This document shows, piece after piece, positions 7,960-14,432 of a stretch of 30,231 bases of DNA (positions are counted from its first letter, which is position 1; each line of letters begins with the position of its first letter). The notes under the pieces are model-generated. The model saw only the letters and a list, made by a program, of their open reading frames with translations, made no database searches and was not told the DNA's origin. Made by a program: the position numbers and the translations under genes. The DNA is from Bacteroidota bacterium. Its GTDB lineage: Bacteria > Bacteroidota > Ignavibacteria > Kryptoniales > JAKASW01. The stretch covers positions 1 through 30,231 of the forward strand of contig JAJYJD010000006.1 of the NCBI GenBank assembly GCA_021789755.1, in the 5' to 3' direction.

Positions 7960-10900
7960 CTACTTCAGCAACAACATCTTCCTGACATTCACGTTACCGG
8001 CCGCCTTGAGGATGTAGAAGTAAGTTCCCGACGCGAACCTGGCGGCATCGAAAGCAACACTGTAATATCCCGCATTCTGTCTCTGATTCACGAGAGTCGC
8101 CATTTCTCTTCCGAGCACGTCATAAACTTTCAATGTGACATGGCTGTTCGCCGATAGTTGGTAATTGATCATTGTGGTCGGATTGAATGGGTTTGGATAA
8201 TTCTGATTGAGCGCGAACGATGCCGGTATTCCATGTCCCGCATTCTTCACTCCCAATTGTATGTCGTCACTTCCGCCGGCTTCGAGATATCTTGACTTGA
8301 ATTCCTGCAAGTAAAGGTTTGCGATGCGGCCGTCATGAATTATGAGAGTGTTCTCGTTGTTCGAGGTCTCCGCAGCATTAGACCAGTTATGTGAACCGGT
8401 GATCACCGTCTCGTCCGCCTTAGAATCTTCTGCGTCGATCAATGCGTACTTATGGTGGAGAAGTCCGGTAAGGCCGCTTCCTTTCAGGTGAATGTCCACG
8501 CCGCCGGTTTGCAGAAAGCTGAACTGGTTGCCGTTGTCCGTACTATTGTCGAGGACCACCCTTACTTTATCACCGGCCGTCTTCCTGCCGATGAGAGCCT
8601 GTGCAAGGTCGGATTCTGTGAAGGTCAGCATGCAAATATTCACCGAGCTCGTTGCTGTGCGCAGAGCTTCATAAATGTGCAGCGTCGTTTGATCTGACGG
8701 ACTGAAGTAGGACTCGACTGGGATACCTTTAATGTTGAATTTGTGCGGGGTGTTGTCGGTTTTCCTGATTCCAAACCGGGATTGCGACTCGTTCGGTACA
8801 TCGGTCGAACTCCCCCACATTTCATTGAATTCCATCGTGTACGCATTTGCAAGTGACTTGTCCTGTATCTCCACAGCATTCTGCGCGTCGCTGTTGTTTC
8901 CCGGATCAGTCGCGTTCCATGACCCCGACCAGACCCAGTCGTCCGTGAAAGATGCGGTGTCGCGGAAGTCGAAGACCGCAAACTTGTTATGCATCAGCCC
9001 GTTCCCGGCATTCACGGTGTCGAACTTGTCGGTAATGAAAGGAATCCCGCTCGACTTCATGGTGTTCATCGGCACAGTGGTCGAATTGTCATACTCCGCG
9101 ATCATGCGGACGTCGACGCCGCGGTTCTTGGCTGCGATGAGCGCACTCGCAATATTACTGCCGACAGTGCCGCTCATGCTGTAGAGTGCGACGTCGATCG
9201 AGTGCTGTGCCGCATTGATTCTCGAAATGAATTTCGACGAGATGTCGACGGTCTGCGCCTTTTCGCCGCGCGCAACCGAAGTGTCGACCGAATTAGAGAA
9301 GAACACATCTATAATACCTGTCGATCCGACGGGTGACGCAGTGCTGAAGATCGCGTCGCCGGTCTGATTGGTACCTGCAGGGTCGGTCGCCGCGACCTGA
9401 TAGTGGTACACGGTCGCCGGCCACAGGCCGGGAATTGAAATTCCGTGCACGGTGTCCGGGGAAGATACCACAACCGAATCGGTATAATTGACCGTGGTCC
9501 CGTATCTTATCACGGCTCCGGACAATGTAGCCGTTTTGAATGCGATCTCGACTGAACTGGGCCGTATGTTTTCTTCGGCCGGAACTTCAACAAAAGAAGG
9601 ACCGCTTTGGGTAATCAAATCTTCCTGTGTCCTGGCCTGGATCTCGTAGTCCGTGAGATAAGGGCCAAGGGGAGCGGGTGTACCCGGTTTATATTGCTTC
9701 AGTATGCCGACGAAGTCAAACGTTCCGGTCGGTAAAGTCAATGTATTCGATATGAAACCTCCGGTTGTGCCGGTGATGTCCGTAATTGTCTGGTTGGCCA
9801 CGTTGTACGTGACGCCGTTTACTCTTACAAGCCTCCCTTCGTTGGGTTCGGAATAATCGTCGGTGAAAGTCTTGTTGACGTCCGCCGCCGTGAGGAGAAG
9901 GGGGGCAGGAAGCGGTCTTCCGTGGGCGAGGAACATTGTCATGGCTGAATCGGGAGCTATCTCCGTCGTACCACGATACTGCTGGATCGTCCCGGTAAAG
10001 GTAACGCTGTCGCCGACCTGGTAATTGTATGAACGAGAATAGCTGAATATGTTGACTCCTGCCGTCGCGTCCTGAAGATAGAGATCGGTCCTTGTCAGGT
10101 TGCCGTCGGATGTGATTATTCCACTCACCGTCACGACTGCCCCTATCCCGTACGGCGGAGCCGGGACGCCCTGTGAATCGTTGATATGAAGGTCGATGAT
10201 CCTCACGAGCTTTGTCACAGTCACGACGAGTTGAGAACTCACCGGCGAGGGCTGCACTCCCGCAATCGCGGTCTTGACAACGAAAATGCCGGTCATCGCG
10301 GAATCGGAGACTGTAACCAGGTGTACCACGATCGCGGCAGAGTCGGTGCTCGTAACCGCGAGGCCCCCGACGTGAATTGTATCCTGCACTACGTCCACGC
10401 GCGCGCCCGAGGTGCCGGTCCCGGACACCGATACGTCGGGTATAGTTTTGGACCAGCTGAACTTCGACGGGACCACTACGATTACGGTGTCGATCACGTC
10501 GGTTCCGCTGCTTATGAACTTGATCGTGAAATTGGATGTCGAGGCCGCGCTCACAATCGAAGGAGCAATCAGCGCGGAGCCGATGCCGCTGCCTGGGATG
10601 GTGTTAACGGGCTCAGCCGGGGATGCCGAGTTCTGAGGATTAATCGCCGACTGTGCGACGAAATCGGCGGAGTTATTATCGGTGTCATAGCCGTTGCCGA
10701 GTGCCTCATCCGCACCGCTGCTCGCCAATGACAACGCCGTCGACAAAGAGTTCGCCTTTCTTTCCGCGGAAGTGGTATTGGAAAGGGCCGGCGCTGACGC
10801 GCTGCCTTCATATCCGTTTGCCGTGCCATAGCCCAGCAGGTCAACATATAGCGAGGACGACGGATTGGCACCGGATAGTGCCGTGGCGGAATTTACTAAC

Positions 10901-11277
10901 GCGACTTTCCCATTCGTCCCGCCCATCGCAAGCGTTCCGGTAACATCCGGGGTGGGCAGGTTCAATGTTCCTCCGGCCCCCTGGGCTTCCTGCACGAGGC
11001 AGTAGCGGTGAGGCGCAATGGATCCGGTCAATGGTGTAACTTGCCAGCTCGTACCTGTAGCCGATGCGTACTGAACCGACCACCCGGAGATGTCCACCGG
11101 GGAATCTGTGGGGTTATATAGTTCGATGAAATCGTTCTTTAATGTTGCCCCCGAATTCCCACCTCCGCCATACACCTCGCTTATGACGACGTGGTTGGCA
11201 ACCTGAGCAGATAAGGATGTTGCAAGAAGGGTTGAAATGACAAAAGTAAATACAAACAGAACGGCCCTGAATCTCAT
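7960..11277 (-). CDS. T9SS-secreted LTD/OB/Fn3/phospholipase-D protein, likely extracellular nuclease or phosphodiesterase
   Basis: This is a 1105-aa exported protein. Residues 1-25 are a signal peptide ending 'LSAQ'. Residues 26-150 are a lamin-tail domain ('VVISEVYGGGGNSG', 'FIELYNPTDSPVDISGWSVQY'). A beta-rich linker follows, then an OB-fold-like domain at about 359-555, a fibronectin type III-like domain at about 560-650, and two phospholipase-D repeats. The catalytic HxKx4D motifs are 'HNKFAVFD' at 763 and 'HHKYALID' at 941, each followed by the expected small-residue/Asn segment ('SGSWNATD', 'TGSHNWSN'). Residues 1021-1105 are the type IX sorting domain. In PLD enzymes the two HKD motifs form one active site that hydrolyses phosphodiesters. 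LTD and OB domains are common in secreted nucleases, so DNA is the likelier substrate, but phospholipid cannot be excluded. TTGGAG seven bases before the ATG supports this start. Confidence 0.88.
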   Translation of the reverse strand: MRFRAVLFVFTFVISTLLATSLSAQVANHVVISEVYGGGGNSGATLKNDFIELYNPTDSPVDISGWSVQYASATGTSWQVTPLTGSIAPHRYCLVQEAQGAGGTLNLPTPDVTGTLAMGGTNGKVALVNSATALSGANPSSSLYVDLLGYGTANGYEGSASAPALSNTTSAERKANSLSTALSLASSGADEALGNGYDTDNNSADFVAQSAINPQNSASPAEPVNTIPGSGIGSALIAPSIVSAASTSNFTIKFISSGTDVIDTVIVVVPSKFSWSKTIPDVSVSGTGTSGARVDVVQDTIHVGGLAVTSTDSAAIVVHLVTVSDSAMTGIFVVKTAIAGVQPSPVSSQLVVTVTKLVRIIDLHINDSQGVPAPPYGIGAVVTVSGIITSDGNLTRTDLYLQDATAGVNIFSYSRSYNYQVGDSVTFTGTIQQYRGTTEIAPDSAMTMFLAHGRPLPAPLLLTAADVNKTFTDDYSEPNEGRLVRVNGVTYNVANQTITDITGTTGGFISNTLTLPTGTFDFVGILKQYKPGTPAPLGPYLTDYEIQARTQEDLITQSGPSFVEVPAEENIRPSSVEIAFKTATLSGAVIRYGTTVNYTDSVVVSSPDTVHGISIPGLWPATVYHYQVAATDPAGTNQTGDAIFSTASPVGSTGIIDVFFSNSVDTSVARGEKAQTVDISSKFISRINAAQHSIDVALYSMSGTVGSNIASALIAAKNRGVDVRMIAEYDNSTTVPMNTMKSSGIPFITDKFDTVNAGNGLMHNKFAVFDFRDTASFTDDWVWSGSWNATDPGNNSDAQNAVEIQDKSLANAYTMEFNEMWGSSTDVPNESQSRFGIRKTDNTPHKFNIKGIPVESYFSPSDQTTLHIYEALRTATSSVNICMLTFTESDLAQALIGRKTAGDKVRVVLDNSTDNGNQFSFLQTGGVDIHLKGSGLTGLLHHKYALIDAEDSKADETVITGSHNWSNAAETSNNENTLIIHDGRIANLYLQEFKSRYLEAGGSDDIQLGVKNAGHGIPASFALNQNYPNPFNPTTMINYQLSANSHVTLKVYDVLGREMATLVNQRQNAGYYSVAFDAARFASGTYFYILKAAGNVNVRKMLLLK

Positions 11278-11471
11278 TTAGGTACTCCAATCCCGCGGCG
11301 AGAACAAATCCGCACTTGTGTTGGAACGGATATTGATTGTGTATAGCCGGCCCGGCGGCGCCACAAAATCTGTCTCACGACTCGCGAACAATATAATCGA
11401 AACACTTCTCAGAGGAAATGACCGGTGAGTGGCTGAGACGCCGGCCACGGACAGTTTTGCCGATAAAGAGG

Positions 11472-11496
11472 CGGGGCGGCCAATTGCGCCGCCCCG
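11472..11496 (-). terminator. GC-rich hairpin terminator of the 805-aa T9SS protein gene
   Basis: A perfect 9-bp stem (CGGGGCGGC / GCCGCCCCG) with a 7-base loop lies 35 bases beyond the stop codon at 11531 on the minus strand. The following tract, CCTCTTTAT, is only moderately T-rich, so termination may be incomplete. It sits between this gene and the LTD/PLD gene downstream. Confidence 0.7.
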
Positions 11497-11530
11497 GTTT
11501 CAAATCAAAGGATTCCGTCCGATCACCGCG

Positions 11531-13948
11531 TCACTTCACGAGAAGCATTTTCTTCGTGGAAACAAAGCTGCTTCCCGACCTGCCGGTGATCATGACCCTG
11601 TAATAATAGATTCCGCTCGGCATGCTCGAGAAATCCAGCTGGGTCTCAAACGTCCCCGCCTCCTTCTGAAAGCTCTGACCGCTGACCTTCATTCCGAGGA
11701 CGTTGTAGACCTCGAGTCGTACGTTCGACTGTTCCTTCAGATCAAAACGAATGGTCGTGGTCGGATTGAACGGGTTCGGGTAGTTCTGGTAGACGGCGAA
11801 TTCCTTCGGAGCGGTCACCTCCACCTGGAGAAGGCCGCCGACCTGTTGCGACAGTCCGTCGTTACCCACAGCATCGATCTTGTAGAAGTACATCTTCCCG
11901 GAGGACACTCTAGGATCGACGAAAATGTACGATCCGCCGTGCGTGGCGGTGCCCGCCGCCTTCAGTGCTGCGTTCGACGTGTAACTCGAAGCGAGATCGA
12001 AGGGACCGGCCTTCGATGTCGCGCGGAGAATGTTGAAGCCGGCGATGTTGATCTCAGTGGCGGTTGAGAAAACGAGCCTGACTTTTCCAGCGTCAATAGA
12101 TGCACTCAAGCTCTTCATCGTCACGGGAAGGGGAGTATCTGACGTGCCGGAGAGGACAAAATCGGAGAATGAGGTGAGTCCGGAAACATCCGCAGTATTT
12201 GCAGTTGTGTTGATCGAAGTGGCAAGCGGATGCCACTGAGCACCGTCCCACTGGAAAACCATGAGAGCACTCTCGGTCGCACCCGCACTCGCTACATCCG
12301 CATCAGAGTAACTGAATGAGACATCTGCCGAAAAAGCGGTGATCCCCGATCCTTTTGCCACCTTGAAATATCGGTTGAGCACCTGATTGCTGCCGAGAGG
12401 TCCACCCGGAGGAGTTGAACTCTTATCAACGGCACTGATCGCCACATTGTCCGAACCCGTAAGGGAGTTGAAGTTGAGAGTCACGGGCAGGTAATCCGAC
12501 CCTTGGCCGAGAGGGAATATGTAGCCGCCGGTCGAACCGACGGGAACAGCGAGGTTGCCTTCGACAAATTTGCCTGAACCATGACCCGAGAACCCTGAAG
12601 TCACAACGAGGGTGCTGGCGCCGGTGGCAAGTGTGCCGTTAGTGAAGTAAAGCATACTCGCTGTAGTGGACTGGCTTAGCGTCACGCCTGCCGAGTTGTT
12701 GATGGTAAGGTTATTGACGGTCGAAGGCATGCCGACGCTCGTCATCTGAGCGCTTGTGCCGTCGAAGGTGTAGTTCGCTGCGGAACTGAACGAAACGGAG
12801 CTGGCTTGTACGGTTCCGTATACTCCGCCTGTGTCTGCAGTGATGAATGTAGCGCCGGACGCGATGGTGACACCGCCAGTACCGGTGATGATATTTGTGC
12901 CTGCGTCAAGAGTATCGTTGACAGTGAGAGTGTTGCCGTTGGTATTGATATTTCCCGTGGTCATCGTCGAGACACCATTGACGGTGACGGAAGTTCCGAG
13001 AGTTATGCCAGCAGAATTGTTCATTGTCAAACCGTCATTGAACGTAATAGAGCTTGTTCCCCCGATCGATTGACCGCTTGCTCCATTGAACGTTATTGGT
13101 TGACTGGCCGAGGTTGTCCAAGTGCCGTTCACGGTTACATCGCCAGTAATAGTAAGTGAGCCCGTGGACGTGCCGTAGCTCATCGACCCGTCGAACACAA
13201 TATTCTTCACTGTGTGAGTACCATTTGTAGTCCAGCCGGAGAGGGTCGCTCCCGACTTGACAGTCCATGTGTCGAGGGCAGTGAGAGCACCTGAGCCAAA
13301 TGCTCCAGAATAAGTCCTGGTTCCGCCGGCGGAGTCTGCTGCAACAACATAATTTCCCCAGGTGCGTCCAGAAACCGTTGGGGTTGAAGTCGCGCCCGCG
13401 CGAACATTTAATTCGAACGTGCTCCCCTCATCGAATTTGGAATTCGCCGCCGGAAAGGGTGTGGAGAACGAAGCAGTAGCAACCTGCACGAACTTACCGC
13501 CGCTCTTTACCCTTAACGAGTCTGCCGTTCCTTTCCGTTGAAAATAAGTTGAACCGCTAGCGGCATTCGAAGCATTAATGAATACGCCACCCCGGTCAAC
13601 TGAGAAGTCAAGATTCCCGGCAGTGCTGTCTCCGAACTTGAAACCTGCCACCTTCGCGTTATTACTGAAATACAGGGTAATTGTATTAACATTCCCTGCG
13701 TACCCGATTTGAATTGACCTTGCAATTGCTTTGCCTAGCGAGCTGTCAAAAGGTATCGTAACCGTGTAACTTCCGGAGACATTCGTATTGTCCAGAAGTA
13801 CATCATCTGCGGCGGTAGGGACCGCTCCACCACTCCAGTTTGACGCGCTAGTCCAAAGCCCATCTCCAGCACTTCCTGTCCACGTCTTCTGTGCCCACGC
13901 ACTCGAAGCTATGAGTGCGACAAAAATAAATGCAGAAACAATACGCAT
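11531..13948 (-). CDS. Large T9SS-secreted beta-rich surface protein, paralogue of the 1118-aa protein
   Basis: This is an 805-aa exported protein. Residues 1-20 are a signal peptide ending 'SSAWAQ'. It then opens with 'KTWTGSAGDGLWTSASNWSGG', the same motif as the 1118-aa protein, and continues as a long, low-complexity beta-helix-like stretch rich in Thr, Ser, Asn and Gly ('GVTLSQSTTASML', 'DTLDAGTNIITGTGGVTI'). About residues 490-620 match the shared segment of the 1118-aa paralogue ('GQGSDYLPVTLNF', 'RYFKVAKG', 'SGLTSFSDFVLSG'). A short beta domain follows ('RLVFSTATEINIAGFNILRA'), then the type IX sorting domain at 717-805 ('FAVYQNYPNPFNPTTTI'). Unlike its paralogue it lacks the OB-like and tandem Fn3 domains. 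The ATG is preceded by AGGAGGGA. It is probably a surface adhesin or matrix protein; no enzyme motif was seen. Confidence 0.86.
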   Translation of the reverse strand: MRIVSAFIFVALIASSAWAQKTWTGSAGDGLWTSASNWSGGAVPTAADDVLLDNTNVSGSYTVTIPFDSSLGKAIARSIQIGYAGNVNTITLYFSNNAKVAGFKFGDSTAGNLDFSVDRGGVFINASNAASGSTYFQRKGTADSLRVKSGGKFVQVATASFSTPFPAANSKFDEGSTFELNVRAGATSTPTVSGRTWGNYVVAADSAGGTRTYSGAFGSGALTALDTWTVKSGATLSGWTTNGTHTVKNIVFDGSMSYGTSTGSLTITGDVTVNGTWTTSASQPITFNGASGQSIGGTSSITFNDGLTMNNSAGITLGTSVTVNGVSTMTTGNINTNGNTLTVNDTLDAGTNIITGTGGVTIASGATFITADTGGVYGTVQASSVSFSSAANYTFDGTSAQMTSVGMPSTVNNLTINNSAGVTLSQSTTASMLYFTNGTLATGASTLVVTSGFSGHGSGKFVEGNLAVPVGSTGGYIFPLGQGSDYLPVTLNFNSLTGSDNVAISAVDKSSTPPGGPLGSNQVLNRYFKVAKGSGITAFSADVSFSYSDADVASAGATESALMVFQWDGAQWHPLATSINTTANTADVSGLTSFSDFVLSGTSDTPLPVTMKSLSASIDAGKVRLVFSTATEINIAGFNILRATSKAGPFDLASSYTSNAALKAAGTATHGGSYIFVDPRVSSGKMYFYKIDAVGNDGLSQQVGGLLQVEVTAPKEFAVYQNYPNPFNPTTTIRFDLKEQSNVRLEVYNVLGMKVSGQSFQKEAGTFETQLDFSSMPSGIYYYRVMITGRSGSSFVSTKKMLLVK

Positions 13949-13949
13949 G

Positions 13950-13997
13950 ATTCCCTCCTGAATTTTCTTTCGTTTAAGAAAATAAAGTAGGAGGAAT
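13950..13997 (-). promoter_or_regulatory. Shine-Dalgarno-masking hairpin in the leader of the 805-aa gene
   Basis: On the minus strand ATTCCTCCT (13997-13989) pairs with the ribosome site AGGAGGGAAT (13959-13950), leaving one bulged G. Between them a second, perfect 8-bp stem (ATTTTCTT / AAGAAAAT, 13983-13976 and 13969-13962) has a 6-base loop. The coaxial structure buries the whole ribosome site one base before the ATG. Confidence 0.6.
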
Positions 13998-14105
13998 GTT
14001 TACGTTTACTCGGACTTGTCCCGCTTTGTTCAGCCAGTCATCGTGCTTCGCGTATGACCCGCAAACATGCCACACCACTTTTTAGCACGCTCATCTGACG
14101 GCACT

Positions 14106-14134
14106 AATTTGGAACTTGTCCGTCGAATTGTCAA
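14106..14134 (-). promoter_or_regulatory. Putative sigma-70-type promoter of the 805-aa gene (shared motif)
   Basis: On the minus strand TTGACA (14129-14134), a 17-base spacer and CAAATT (14106-14111) lie 158 bases before the start codon. Motif, spacing and distance match the promoter of the 1118-aa paralogue at 7884-7912. A further shared block, CGTGCTAAA, lies about 20 bases downstream in both. Confidence 0.55.
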
Positions 14135-14432
14135 GTAAAGTCATGGCCAGGACTGAAGAATGTTTTTCGCTGAGCTGCCGGCAGGCAACCGCGCTATAAT
14201 CCCCAGGACGCTCGCTCAGCGAGTTGAATTTCGATTTCGTTCCCCGATTTTCAAAGTGAAGGTTTGAAGATGCGTTCCGACGAAAAGATTAGGGTAAGTA
14301 CCCAGGAGTCCGTGTGCACCCTTACAGAAGCGCAATGCGTCAACAGCGGCAACCGCCGCCTATCCCTTTGCTGAAAGGTGAGGGAGCGGTCGCCTTAATT
14401 CTATCTCGGCCTTTCGACCTGCAAACAACAGT

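Larger units (their letters stand above)
13949..14432. other. Intergenic region between the GH3 gene and the 805-aa T9SS gene
   Basis: This 484-bp gap holds the long leader and putative promoter of the 805-aa gene in its left third. The remainder (about 14135-14432) is the region downstream of the GH3 gene; I see only weak GC hairpins near 14340-14400 (for example around GCGGCAACCGCCGC) and no convincing terminator or gene. Confidence 0.6.

Noticed and set aside
10186..10731. 181-codon plus-strand frame within the LTD/PLD gene
   Set aside because: It is Arg/His/Asp-rich with no domain, and is fully covered by the supported minus-strand gene.
14340..14400. GC hairpins downstream of the GH3 gene as a terminator
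   Set aside because: The stems are short and no T-tract follows on the minus strand.
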